The translations under genes and the position numbers were made by a program. Positions 16,102 through 23,609 of a stretch of 24,780 bases of DNA are shown here, in pieces (within the stretch, counting starts at the first letter, position 1; each line of letters opens with the position of its first letter). Origin of the DNA: Opitutia bacterium UBA6410 (lineage in GTDB: Bacteria; Verrucomicrobiota; Verrucomicrobiia; Opitutales; Intestinicryptomonadaceae); contig DJPO01000075.1 in NCBI GenBank assembly GCA_002437405.1, forward strand, positions 34,056-58,835, written 5' to 3'. The notes under the pieces are model-generated. The model ran no database searches. It was not told the origin of the DNA and worked only from the letters and a program-made list of their open reading frames with translations.

Positions 16102-16767
16102 TTAATCTTCGAGTCCGTGGACGATGTTGTCGAGATTTTCCGTGACGTTGCGGTAGTCGTCGGAGTCGGGCATAATGCCCGTCGTGTACATAGACTCTAC
16201 GTTTTTGTCCTTTCCGTCAGGGCCTTTTGAGAGCAAAAGGAAGCCCTGCGCGCGCCACGTCGCGGTTTCGGTGTTGAGGGTGTTGCCCGTGGAGTAGAAG
16301 TAGAGGTACGGATTGAACCACGGGTCGATGAAGAATACGCCGCCCTTTTCGGGGTCGACCTTGTCGGCCGTCGGGTCGGAGGGGTCGCCGATACGCAGCT
16401 TGGAGACATCGACGAAGGGCTTGGTTTCCTTGCCTGTGTCGCTCATTACAATCTGCCCGTTTTTAATCACGGCAATCATTTTGCCCGTAAGGCATTTGTA
16501 GAGCTCGGCAGCCGCCTGCTTTTCGTTGCCAGCCGCGGAGATTCTCGGATAGGTGTCGTACTGGTTGAAAAATGCCTCGAGCCCCGTGGCAATCAGCGCC
16601 ATATCCGCCTTTGCCTTCGCCCTGCCCTGCGCTTCGCCGACAGTTCCGAGCATCTGCGTTGAGATTCCCATAAGCAAAACAATTATGCCTATGACAATCA
16701 GAATTTCGATAAGAGTAAAACCGCCCCGTTTTGTCGGGCGCGTGGGGGTAAATTTATTGTAGTTCAT
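16102..16767 (-). CDS. Prepilin-like protein, GspG-like pseudopilin, operon head
   Basis: A 221-aa protein with a 16-residue leader ending KRGG and mature FTLIEILIVIGIIVLLMGIS (cleavage G16|F17, Glu21 = E5). GspG-like landmarks follow: ALIATGLEAFFNQYDTYPRI (57-76), FFIDPWFNPYLYFYSTG (145-161) and GFLLLSKGPDGKD (175-187), the last equivalent to the 'SxGxDG' end of major pseudopilins. Two Lys/Asp-rich loops sit between. It heads the pseudopilin operon and would be the main shaft subunit or a co-subunit with the next gene. There is no Shine-Dalgarno, and a promoter-like pair lies right before the ATG. Confidence 0.85.
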   Translation of the reverse strand: MNYNKFTPTRPTKRGGFTLIEILIVIGIIVLLMGISTQMLGTVGEAQGRAKAKADMALIATGLEAFFNQYDTYPRISAAGNEKQAAAELYKCLTGKMIAVIKNGQIVMSDTGKETKPFVDVSKLRIGDPSDPTADKVDPEKGGVFFIDPWFNPYLYFYSTGNTLNTETATWRAQGFLLLSKGPDGKDKNVESMYTTGIMPDSDDYRNVTENLDNIVHGLED

Positions 16768-16779
16768 CTGTGGGGAAAA

Positions 16780-16808
16780 CGTCTATATGGCAAATGGGGG
16801 ATTGTCAA
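16780..16808 (-). promoter_or_regulatory. Promoter of the pseudopilin operon
   Basis: A perfect TTGACA (16803-16808, minus strand) is followed by TAGACG at 17 nt (16780-16785) or by the overlapping better-matching TATAGA at 15 nt (16782-16787). A start near 16773-16775 leaves only about 6-8 nt before the ATG at 16767, a near-leaderless arrangement. It lies in the 57-bp gap after obg. Confidence 0.5.
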
Positions 16809-16824
16809 AGGTTTTAAACGCGCT

Positions 16825-17823
16825 TTAGACAGATTTTTTGCAAATATCGTATATTTCGTTTTTTAAATCGGCGATTCCCTCCTCCGAAAGGCAGGAAATC
16901 GGGATTATATCGAGCTTCGGGTACTTGCGTTTGAAGGATTTGAGGTTTTTGACGGCGGCGTCTTCGTCCATTTTGTTGGCGGCGACAATCATCGGCTTTT
17001 TGAGCAAATCCCCCGAGTAGAGCGAAAGCTCCTTCAGAAGATTTTTGTAGTCGTCGGCGGGTTTGCGCCCGTCCGTGCCCGCCATGTCAATCATAATGAC
17101 GAGCACCTTGCAACGCTCGATGTGGCGCAGGAATTTGTGCCCAAGCCCCTTGTTGTCGCTCGCGCCGTCGATTAGTCCCGGAATGTCGGCGAGCTTCAGC
17201 TTTTCGTAGTGCTCGGGGTACTCGAGAGTCCCGATATTGACGTGCAAGGTCGTGAACGGATACGCCCCGATTTTGGGATTCGCGCGGGTTATGAGCGATA
17301 CGAGCGACGACTTGCCCGCGTTCGGATACCCGACCATTCCCGCGTCGGCAATCGACTTCAGAACAAGCCTGAACTGCCCGAATTCGCCCTCCGTGCCGTA
17401 TGTGAATTGGCGCGGAGCGCGGTTCGTAGAGCTTTTGAAGTGGAGGTTGCCCAAGCCGCCCTGCCCGCCGCGCAGGAGCAGGATTTTCTCGTTGTGGCGG
17501 AGGACTTCGGCAACAACCGCACCGTTTTCCTCGTTGTAGACAACCGTTCCAGGGGGGACGCGCAGGTAGGCGTCCGCGCCGCTCGCGCCCGTCTTCTGGC
17601 GCCCCATTCCGTTGCCGCCGTCGCCCGCGCTGAGGTTGGGGGTAAAGGAGTATTTTTCGAGGTCGGAAACGTTTTCGTCGCCGAGCGCGTAAACGTCGCC
17701 GCCCTTTCCGCCGTCGCCGCCGTCGGGGCCGCCGTAGGGAATGAACTTTTCGCGGCGGAAACCCGCCGAGCCTTTGCCGCCGTCGCCGGCCTTCAAAATA
17801 ACGGTTGCTTCGTCTATGAACAT
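16825..17823 (-). CDS. obg: GTPase Obg/CgtA
   Basis: A 332-aa essential-type GTPase acting in late 50S assembly and stress signalling. The Gly-rich Obg fold fills residues 1-158 (KAGDGGKGSAGFRREKF, GGPDGGDGGKGGDVY). The G domain follows: G1 GYPNAGKS (165-172), switch I with YPFTT (188-192), G3 DIPGLI (213-218), G4 NKMD (283-286) and G5 SCL (310-312). The protein stops right after the G domain, so the C-terminal OCT domain found in many Firmicutes is missing, as in most Gram-negatives. The start at 17823 (MFIDEATVILKAGDGG) matches the family start exactly. A good promoter lies 34 bp upstream; no Shine-Dalgarno. Confidence 0.97.
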   Translation of the reverse strand: MFIDEATVILKAGDGGKGSAGFRREKFIPYGGPDGGDGGKGGDVYALGDENVSDLEKYSFTPNLSAGDGGNGMGRQKTGASGADAYLRVPPGTVVYNEENGAVVAEVLRHNEKILLLRGGQGGLGNLHFKSSTNRAPRQFTYGTEGEFGQFRLVLKSIADAGMVGYPNAGKSSLVSLITRANPKIGAYPFTTLHVNIGTLEYPEHYEKLKLADIPGLIDGASDNKGLGHKFLRHIERCKVLVIMIDMAGTDGRKPADDYKNLLKELSLYSGDLLKKPMIVAANKMDEDAAVKNLKSFKRKYPKLDIIPISCLSEEGIADLKNEIYDICKKSV

Positions 17824-17856
17824 ATAAAAAAGGTGTTGGGAATATTGATTGTTTCG

Positions 17857-17885
17857 AGTATCGACAAAACCGCACGCAAAGTCAA
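17857..17885 (-). promoter_or_regulatory. Promoter of obg
   Basis: TTGACT (17880-17885) and GATACT (17857-17862) on the minus strand are 17 nt apart, a near-consensus housekeeping promoter. It predicts a start around 17850 and a leader of roughly 27 nt. Confidence 0.6.
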
Positions 17886-17944
17886 GGCGCGAGGAATGTA
17901 AAAAATTCGGGAGCAATCGGGGCGGCGGCGGTGTCGATTACCGT

Positions 17945-18442
17945 ATGGAAAATGAACGGGAGAATAAATTGGACTTCACGAAAACCGCGTTTTACTGCGT
18001 GTTTTGCGTTATAATATGCCTGCTTGTCGGGTACATTTCAAAAGACCTGCAAACCCAGTCGCTCGAGCAGTGGTATCCGACGCTCGAGAAATCCGCCCTC
18101 ACGCCGCCGCAGTACGTTTTCCCGATTGTCTGGGGGGCGTTGTACATTTTGTCGGGGCTTTCGGTCGGGCTGGTTTTGGCTTCCGACAAAAGCGGGAAAT
18201 GGTTTGCGATACTCGCGTTTTGCGGGCAGCTGGCGGCAAACTTCCTCTGGAGCTTTCTGTTTTTCGGGCTCAAAACCCCGAGCTTCGCGCTAATCGACTG
18301 CGCCGCGCTCTTGGCACTCTCGATTGTCTATATGCGCTCGGCGGCGGCGGTGTCGAAAATCGCGGGTGTGCTGTTTTTTCCGTACGTTGTCTGGTGCGCG
18401 TTTGCGACCTATCTTAACCTGTACATCGCGATTTTCAATTAG
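17945..18442 (+). CDS. TspO/MBR family membrane protein
   Basis: A 165-aa integral membrane protein with about five hydrophobic helices. TspO landmarks are clear: WYPTLEKSALTPPQYVFPIVW (43-63) with the LTPP turn, LYILSGLS (66-73), NFLWSFLFFG (99-108) and the C-terminal PYVVWCAFATYLNLYIAIFN (146-165) corresponding to the 'W..FA..LN..I...N' signature. Members bind porphyrins and related ligands and are linked to tetrapyrrole or oxidative-stress control in bacteria. The start at 17945 (MENERENKLDF) puts a short charged tail before helix 1; an earlier in-frame start would add 32 unconserved residues and overlap the obg promoter. It is divergent from obg, and its stop overlaps the convergent xseA stop by 4 bp. 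Confidence 0.92.
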   Translation: MENERENKLDFTKTAFYCVFCVIICLLVGYISKDLQTQSLEQWYPTLEKSALTPPQYVFPIVWGALYILSGLSVGLVLASDKSGKWFAILAFCGQLAANFLWSFLFFGLKTPSFALIDCAALLALSIVYMRSAAAVSKIAGVLFFPYVVWCAFATYLNLYIAIFN

Positions 18443-19722
18443 CGCGATTTTTCGACGCGCAGCGTGCCGTCCGCGAACCGCAGATTGAACGGCGCGTCGG
18501 GGACATTTTCGGCGCGCTGGATAAAATTGCCGTCGGAGTCGAGCGCGAGCGAAAATCCGCGTTTCAGGACGCCCTCCACGCTCAAAATTTCGAGGTGCTT
18601 TTCGAGCGACTCGAGCTTCTGTAAATACATTTCGATGCGCCTGCGCGGAGTCAGCCGCGCGTATTTTCCGTTGGCTGCGACAAGCTCCGTGCGCTTTGTT
18701 GCAAGCACTGCAGAGGCTGCGGCGCAAAGGCGCGCGGCGTCGGCGTCCAACTTCGTCCGCAACGCCGCGATTTTCGACTCGGGCGAATTTAGGCGCAATA
18801 CGTCCGAAAGCGAATCGAGCCTCATAAAAAGATTTTCCATTCGCGACGAAACCGCCTTCTGAATCCCGCTTGCCGCAAGCCCGAGCCGCGACTCGGACTC
18901 CAGCCGCGAGCTCGAGACAAGCTCCGCCGCCGCGCTCGGGGTCTCCGCCCTAACATCGGCGGCGAAGTCCGAAAGCGTAAAGTCTATTTCGTGCCCGACA
19001 GCCGAAATCGTCGGGAGCGGGCAGTCGGCGACGGCTCTCGCCAAGACCTCCTCGTTGAACGGCCACAAGTCCTCGAGACTCCCGCCGCCGCGCATTACAA
19101 CAACCAAGTCAAAGCCCGAACCGTCGGCGAAGCGGAATTCGCCCGCAGTGCCTATCGCGTCGGCAAGCTCGCCCGCCGCCTCGGCGCCCTGCACCCGCGA
19201 GGGTATCACGACGACTTCGCCGCGCCAATTCCTGCGCACGAGTATCCTGCAAAAGTCGCGGATTGCCGCGCCCGTCGGCGACGTTATCACGGCGATTTTG
19301 CGCGGCAGCGTCGGAATCGGCTTTTTGCGGGACTTGTCGAAAAGCCCCTCCGCCGAAAGTTTTTCCTTGAGAGCCTGAAAGCGCGCAGCCAAATCGCCCG
19401 TGCCGTCGGGAATCAACGCCTTGACCACAAGCTGGTACGAACCCCTCGCCTCGTAAATCGAAATTTCTCCGAACGCAAAGACCCTCATTCCGTCCGCGAG
19501 CCTGAGCGAAACCGAGCGCGAATACCCCTTGAAAAGCACCGCCGAAACCGCCCCCTCGTCGTCCTTGAGCGTAAAATATGTGTGCCCGCTCGAGTACGTT
19601 TTTACGTTGGAAACCTCGCCCTTCAGCCAAAGCTCGGGGATTTGGGTTTTCACGAGCATTTTCAGCCTGCGGGAGAACTCCCCGACGCTCAGAATTTCAT
19701 CGCTTTGCCGCAGGAAGTCCAT
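18439..19722 (-). CDS. xseA: Exodeoxyribonuclease VII large subunit
   Basis: A 427-aa large subunit of ExoVII, which degrades single-stranded DNA in mismatch and damage repair. An N-terminal OB fold (1-100; LSVGEFSRRLKMLV, LWLKGEVSN, GHTYFTLKD) precedes the catalytic domain with FDKSRKKPIPTLPRKIAVIT (128-147), SPTGAAIRD (148-156), RGGGSLEDLWPFN (211-223) and SAVGHEIDFTLSDFAADVRA (240-259). A coiled-coil-rich C-terminal region (270-390) would carry the small subunits, and RGFSLAL near the end matches the family tail. No xseB gene lies next to it. The start at 19722 is fixed by AGGAG 8 nt upstream; the gene begins 26 bp inside the DedA-like gene. Confidence 0.96.
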   Translation of the reverse strand: MDFLRQSDEILSVGEFSRRLKMLVKTQIPELWLKGEVSNVKTYSSGHTYFTLKDDEGAVSAVLFKGYSRSVSLRLADGMRVFAFGEISIYEARGSYQLVVKALIPDGTGDLAARFQALKEKLSAEGLFDKSRKKPIPTLPRKIAVITSPTGAAIRDFCRILVRRNWRGEVVVIPSRVQGAEAAGELADAIGTAGEFRFADGSGFDLVVVMRGGGSLEDLWPFNEEVLARAVADCPLPTISAVGHEIDFTLSDFAADVRAETPSAAAELVSSSRLESESRLGLAASGIQKAVSSRMENLFMRLDSLSDVLRLNSPESKIAALRTKLDADAARLCAAASAVLATKRTELVAANGKYARLTPRRRIEMYLQKLESLEKHLEILSVEGVLKRGFSLALDSDGNFIQRAENVPDAPFNLRFADGTLRVEKSR

Positions 19723-20407
19723 CGGATTTTCTCCTGAATTTGTGCCCGTATTTTTTGTCGAGAATCCGCGCAAACACGGCGAGCACCGCAAAGCACGCAA
19801 CAACCGCGACGATTTTCCCGAGCCCGCCCGTCAAAAATCCGTCGCCCAAATAGACGTACCCAAATATCTGCAAATACTGGATAGGCAGCGAAACGACCGC
19901 GTATTTGAAAAACGGAACTTCCGCAAGCCCAAGCACATAGTTTTGAGCAGCAAGCGGATTCCCAGGGATAAGACGCATCAAAAAGACAAACGCGTACTGG
20001 TGCTTTTCGGGCAGGCGCGGCACGCTGACACCGCGCGCGTCGAGCTTGCGGCGCAGGAACGCCCCGAATTTTCTCGAAATGTAATATGAAAACGCGATGT
20101 TGAGCGTCACGCCCAAACAGCAGAAAAATACAATCTCCCAAATCGGGAATTCCCCGACGCGCGCCGCCGCGATAAAAAATACGGGAGTCACGGGCAGGAA
20201 AAAAATCGGCAGCGCGAAAATCACGAGCGAGTAACAAATCAGCGGGACGCCGTCCAGAACCGCGAGCTTCTCCGAAAAGAACGCCCCCGCCGCACGCAAC
20301 AGCTCCGAAATTTCCGCCCCCCAGACGCACAGCACGCCTCCCGCCGCAAGCGCAAAAAGCGCGAACGCCGCCGCAAGCCAAAGCGCGTATTTTTTAACGT
20401 TTTTCAT
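19697..20407 (-). CDS. DedA/TVP38-like (VTT domain) membrane protein
   Basis: A 236-aa polytopic membrane protein with about five to six hydrophobic segments (8-30, 54-82, 89-110, 140-165, 170-195, 205-222). The VTT signature is seen in LPVTPVFFIAAARVG (71-85), a G-x(4)-N-IAFSYYISRKFG segment and FLMRLIPGNPLAAQNYVLGL (142-161), whose Arg and Pro-Gly-Asn-Pro form the re-entrant loop. Family members act in membrane homeostasis, some as lipid scramblases or undecaprenyl-phosphate transporters. The ATG at 20407 is preferred over an in-frame TTG nine bases earlier. It overlaps xseA by 26 bp and lies 50 bp after mqnB, so it may be the sixth gene of the menaquinone transcript; no terminator was found in the gap. 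Confidence 0.85.
   Translation of the reverse strand: MKNVKKYALWLAAAFALFALAAGGVLCVWGAEISELLRAAGAFFSEKLAVLDGVPLICYSLVIFALPIFFLPVTPVFFIAAARVGEFPIWEIVFFCCLGVTLNIAFSYYISRKFGAFLRRKLDARGVSVPRLPEKHQYAFVFLMRLIPGNPLAAQNYVLGLAEVPFFKYAVVSLPIQYLQIFGYVYLGDGFLTGGLGKIVAVVACFAVLAVFARILDKKYGHKFRRKSDGLPAAKR
19731..19735 (-). promoter_or_regulatory. Ribosome binding site of xseA
   Basis: AGGAG on the minus strand, 8 nt before the xseA ATG and inside the last codons of the upstream gene. It is the strongest Shine-Dalgarno site in the window and decides the start codon. Confidence 0.8.
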
Positions 20408-20457
20408 TTTTTCCAATTACTGACGGCGCAGGGGCGTCAAGGCAAGATTTTATGTTT

Positions 20458-21054
20458 TCAGACCCAAAAATTTTCGAGTTTTTCGAGAGCCGTGCAAACC
20501 GCCAAAATGCTCGCGTGAATGTCGCACTCGGGCGAGAAGTCCGAAAGGATTTTGCGCATATACAGCTTCTTGGAATACGCCTGCGCCGCCTGCGCGAGCG
20601 CCCAGCCCTCCATGTCGGCAACCCGCCCGAACTTGGCGGCATACGCGCGCTCCTCGAGCGTCGAAACGGGTCGGCTTGTCGTCGCGAGAGTCGCGGTTTC
20701 GATTCCGCCCAAAACGGGAAGCTCGAAATGCGTTTCGCAGTACGGCTCAATGCACGAGACTTTCGTTATGTCGAAATATCTTCCGATGTCCTCGCGCCCC
20801 AAAGAGGAATCCGCCGCGCCGACCGAGCCGATATTGATTGCCTCGTCGAACGCATACCGCTGCGCCGCCCACGCGAATGCGAGCGAGCTCGATGCCAGCC
20901 CGATACGCGTTATAATCAGCCTCTTCGTGTCGTTTTCCCAAACCTCGAACGGGAATTCGCACACGCGTTTGTAGCCGAATTCGGGCGATTTCACGACTCC
21001 GCCGACCTCCCAGAGTGTCGCGGCAAAAATTACGGATTTTTCTATTCCACGCAT
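20458..21054 (-). CDS. mqnB: Futalosine hydrolase-like nucleosidase (MqnB)
   Basis: A 198-aa member of the PNP/MTAN nucleosidase family. Landmarks are IFAATLWEVGGV (9-20), the INIGSVGAADSSLG loop and VADMEGWALAQAAQAY, whose Met-Glu binds the ribose as in MTAN and whose position matches the futalosine hydrolase 'ADME' motif, followed by RKILSD with the catalytic-type Asp. It is expected to cleave futalosine to hypoxanthine and dehypoxanthine futalosine. Because no deaminase gene is seen here, it might instead act on aminofutalosine, as MTAN does in Campylobacter; the sequence alone does not decide. The start at 21054 has GGAG 8 nt upstream and overlaps mqnD by 13 bp. Last of five mqn genes. 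Confidence 0.85.
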   Translation of the reverse strand: MRGIEKSVIFAATLWEVGGVVKSPEFGYKRVCEFPFEVWENDTKRLIITRIGLASSSLAFAWAAQRYAFDEAINIGSVGAADSSLGREDIGRYFDITKVSCIEPYCETHFELPVLGGIETATLATTSRPVSTLEERAYAAKFGRVADMEGWALAQAAQAYSKKLYMRKILSDFSPECDIHASILAVCTALEKLENFWV

Positions 21055-21803
21055 TTCAAATTCTCCAATAGACGCCCGCGGATTGCGGAAATGTCGGTTG
21101 AATACTCGTTGACAAAGGCATATATGTGCTTTTTCAAAACGTCGTCGTCGAGATACTGCGCCATGCTTTTTACGAACGGATAGACCGATTCGGGCGCGGC
21201 GAACGCCGCCGAAATACTGCGGCGGATAAGGGTTTCGACCTCCCCCGCGCGATCCGCAAAATCGCGGCGGATACAAATGCACCCAAGCGGTACGGGCAGC
21301 CCGCCCGTCTTTTCCGTCCAATACGCGCCCAAGTCGGCGGCAAGCTCCAGCCCCTCGCTGGCAAAAACAAACCGCCCCTCGTGGATAAGCACACCCGCGG
21401 GAGCTTTACCCTCCGCCACGGCGGCGGAGATTTCCCGAAAATACATCGGGCGCATCTCGACGTTTTTGCCCGCAAAAAACTTCAAAAGCAGCGCGGCGGT
21501 CGTGTTTATCCCTGGGACAATCACGGGTTTTGACGGGTCGAAAAATTCCCCCTTGCGGACGACGAGCACGGGTCCCGTGCCGATTCCCAACGCCGCGCCC
21601 GCATTCAGAAGCTCGTATTTGTCGGAATTTTTCAGATACGCGGGAAAGGACAGCTTTGTGATTTCAAACTCACCGCGCTCGGCGGCGAGGTTCAACCCCT
21701 CGATGTCGTCGAATTCGAACTGCAAGTCCGATTCCAATTTTCCAGAAATCAACGCTTCGTAGGAAAACGTATCGTTGGGGCACGGAGTAATCGCGAATTT
21801 CAT
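21042..21803 (-). CDS. mqnD: 1,4-dihydroxy-6-naphthoate synthase
   Basis: A 253-aa periplasmic-binding-protein-like enzyme that cuts cyclic dehypoxanthine futalosine to 1,4-dihydroxy-6-naphthoate, the last step before prenylation. Family motifs are all present: ITPCPNDTFSYEAL (5-18), EITKLSFPAYL (47-57), LNAGAALGIGTGPVLV (66-81), and GVLIHEGRF (137-145) carrying His141, which corresponds to the catalytic His of MqnD, then LPVPLGCICIRRD. The protein is cytoplasmic, with no signal peptide. It starts 5 bp after the mqnC stop and overlaps mqnB by 13 bp. Confidence 0.95.
   Translation of the reverse strand: MKFAITPCPNDTFSYEALISGKLESDLQFEFDDIEGLNLAAERGEFEITKLSFPAYLKNSDKYELLNAGAALGIGTGPVLVVRKGEFFDPSKPVIVPGINTTAALLLKFFAGKNVEMRPMYFREISAAVAEGKAPAGVLIHEGRFVFASEGLELAADLGAYWTEKTGGLPVPLGCICIRRDFADRAGEVETLIRRSISAAFAAPESVYPFVKSMAQYLDDDVLKKHIYAFVNEYSTDISAIRGRLLENLKCVE
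21063..21066 (-). promoter_or_regulatory. Ribosome binding site of mqnB
   Basis: GGAG on the minus strand, 8 nt before the mqnB ATG and inside the mqnD coding end. It fixes the start at 21054 and rules out the much longer upstream reading. Confidence 0.7.
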
Positions 21804-21808
21804 AAAAG

Positions 21809-22867
21809 TCAGAACTCCCGCAAAGTTTCGTAGAGCCCGCCGCGCTCGCGCGGTCTGAAACCCGCGTTGCGGATAACGGTGCGCATATTTTCGGCGTCGG
21901 CGCGATTGTCAAGCCCCGTGGCGCGGACGACAAGCTCGTCCATCAAAACCCCGCCGACATCGTTCGCCCCGAAGTGCAGCGCAACTTCCGCGACCTTCAG
22001 CCCCTCGGTCAGCCAGCCCGACTGAATGTATTTTATGTTGTCCAAATAAAGCCGCGCAATCGCCAGAGTCCGCAGGAATTCCACAGCCCCCACGCGCCCG
22101 ACTTTCCCTTCGATTTCCGTGCGCTCGGGCGAAACAGGCCACGCGATAAACGCCTTGAAAACCCCCGTTTCGTCCTGAAGCTTTCTCACGAGCTCCAAGT
22201 GCCCAATCCGCTCTTCGAAAGTCTCGCCGATTCCGAAAGTCATCGTCGCCGACGAATACATTTTGTTCGCCGCCAAAGCGCGCATAACTTCGCACCATTC
22301 TTCGACGGTACACTTGTTGCCGCATACCTCTTCGCGGATTCGCCGAACGAGCATATCCGCAGCCCCCGGGACGGAGTCCGCCCCCGCCGCCTTGAGCCGC
22401 GCAACGGCGTCGGCGACCGACACCCCCGCGGTGCGGGCAAACCAGACGATTTCCGACGGCGAAAAGACGTGCAGCCACAGCTTCGGGAATGCCGTCTTTA
22501 TGCGCCGCAAAAGGTTTTCAGCCCACCCGAGCGTGAAGTCGGGGTGAAGTCCGCCCTGAAGCATAATCTGGACTCCCCCGCGCTTTACGGCGTCGGCGCA
22601 AAGCTCGAAAATTTCGTCGTCCGAGAGCCTGAACGGCGCAACGACCCCCGCCTTGGCGTGGTAGGCGCAAAATCTGCAACGCGCGTTGCAAATGTTCGAG
22701 TAGTTTATCATTCGGTTGACGACGTACCCGACCGTGCCGTCCGAGCGCGTCTTCATACACTCGTCAACGAGAGCCGCAAGCTCGTGTAGCGGCGCGTGTT
22801 CGAGCGCAGCTGCGTCGGCTGATTCGAGCCGTATTCCGTTTCGGATTTTTTCTTCAAGCGCGTGCAT
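21809..22867 (-). CDS. mqnC: Cyclic dehypoxanthine futalosine synthase (MqnC), radical SAM
   Basis: A 352-aa radical SAM enzyme. The [4Fe-4S] site is NRMINYSNICNARCRFCAYH with Cys60, Cys64 and Cys67, followed by MLQGGLHPDFTLGW (102-115), WLHVFSPSEI, LQDETGVFKAFIAW and RTLAIARLYLDNIKYIQSGW. 'QGGLHP' and 'FSPSEI' distinguish MqnC from MqnE, which has 'IxGG' and 'FTxxE'. It forms the spiro ring of cyclic dehypoxanthine futalosine. Two places differ from what I remember of the family: VPGAADML instead of SPGGGxEIL, and FGIGET instead of FGHVET. Operon position still makes MqnC the best call. It overlaps mqnA by 14 bp. Confidence 0.9.
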   Translation of the reverse strand: MHALEEKIRNGIRLESADAAALEHAPLHELAALVDECMKTRSDGTVGYVVNRMINYSNICNARCRFCAYHAKAGVVAPFRLSDDEIFELCADAVKRGGVQIMLQGGLHPDFTLGWAENLLRRIKTAFPKLWLHVFSPSEIVWFARTAGVSVADAVARLKAAGADSVPGAADMLVRRIREEVCGNKCTVEEWCEVMRALAANKMYSSATMTFGIGETFEERIGHLELVRKLQDETGVFKAFIAWPVSPERTEIEGKVGRVGAVEFLRTLAIARLYLDNIKYIQSGWLTEGLKVAEVALHFGANDVGGVLMDELVVRATGLDNRADAENMRTVIRNAGFRPRERGGLYETLREF

Positions 22868-23609
22868 TTTTTGCGATAAAATCGAAAGTTTTTTTGAAAG
22901 TCTCGCGCGGGAGTCTGTAAATCAGCCGCGAATAGTATTTCGAGACGAATTCGGGCGAACGCCCCTTCCCCTCCCGAGAAAGCGACTCCGCCGCCTCCGC
23001 GATTACGGCGGATCTGTCGTTCGAAAATTTGTCGAGCGAATTGCGCAAAAGCGGCGGCAGAATTTCCTCCATTTCCGCCGCGACGTCGCGCCGCGCCACG
23101 AAGACCGAATACATCATCGGCAGCCCCGTTTCAGCCTTCCACATTTCGCCGAGGTCGGCGCAAAATTCGTACGGCGTAAAAAGCAACGCGGCGTCGCCGA
23201 TAAGCAGTGCGGCGTCGGCGGACTCGAGCGGCGCGCGCGGCAGCGCAAAAATGTCCACCCCGTACCTGCGTCTAAAGAGCATCGCAAACGCCCGCGAGGA
23301 AGTCCCCGTTTCGGGCGTGATGTAAATCGAGGCGTCGGCGAATTTTTCGAACGGGATTTTCGAAAAGATTTTGACGGACATAATTTCGCCGTCGCCGAAA
23401 ATCCCGTAATTGCCGAGCACTTCGTAGTCCTTCGCGGCGCACGATTCGTAGACCCACCTTGAAATCATCGCCGCGTGCAGTTTGCCCTGCGCGACGAGCG
23501 AATTGAGCACGCACGGAGCCGCCGAGCACACGGCGAAGTCGTCGAATCCCCCGCCGCAGAAGAGCGGCAGCGAATTGACGTACGCGACTTTTCCCAAACT
23601 ATACGGCAT
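22854..23609 (-). CDS. mqnA: Chorismate dehydratase
   Basis: A 251-aa periplasmic-binding-protein fold enzyme that dehydrates chorismate to 3-[(1-carboxyvinyl)oxy]benzoate, the entry step of the futalosine pathway. Markers are GKVAYVNSLPLFCG (6-19), VLNSLVAQGKLHAAMISRW (34-52), GDGEIMSVKIFSK (72-84), TPETGTSSRAFAMLF (97-111) and ALLIGDAALLF. The tail (EFVSKYYSRLIYRLPRE, then FKKTFDFIAKNA) matches the helical end of the family. It sits between mqnE and mqnC with 11- and 14-bp overlaps, so all three are translationally packed. Confidence 0.95.
   Translation of the reverse strand: MPYSLGKVAYVNSLPLFCGGGFDDFAVCSAAPCVLNSLVAQGKLHAAMISRWVYESCAAKDYEVLGNYGIFGDGEIMSVKIFSKIPFEKFADASIYITPETGTSSRAFAMLFRRRYGVDIFALPRAPLESADAALLIGDAALLFTPYEFCADLGEMWKAETGLPMMYSVFVARRDVAAEMEEILPPLLRNSLDKFSNDRSAVIAEAAESLSREGKGRSPEFVSKYYSRLIYRLPRETFKKTFDFIAKNARA

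Noticed and set aside
20408..20457. Possible terminator or promoter between mqnB and the DedA-like gene
   Set aside because: Only a 5-bp TGACG/CGTCA stem without a T-tract and a poor -35/-10 pair were visible; read-through into the DedA-like gene is equally likely.
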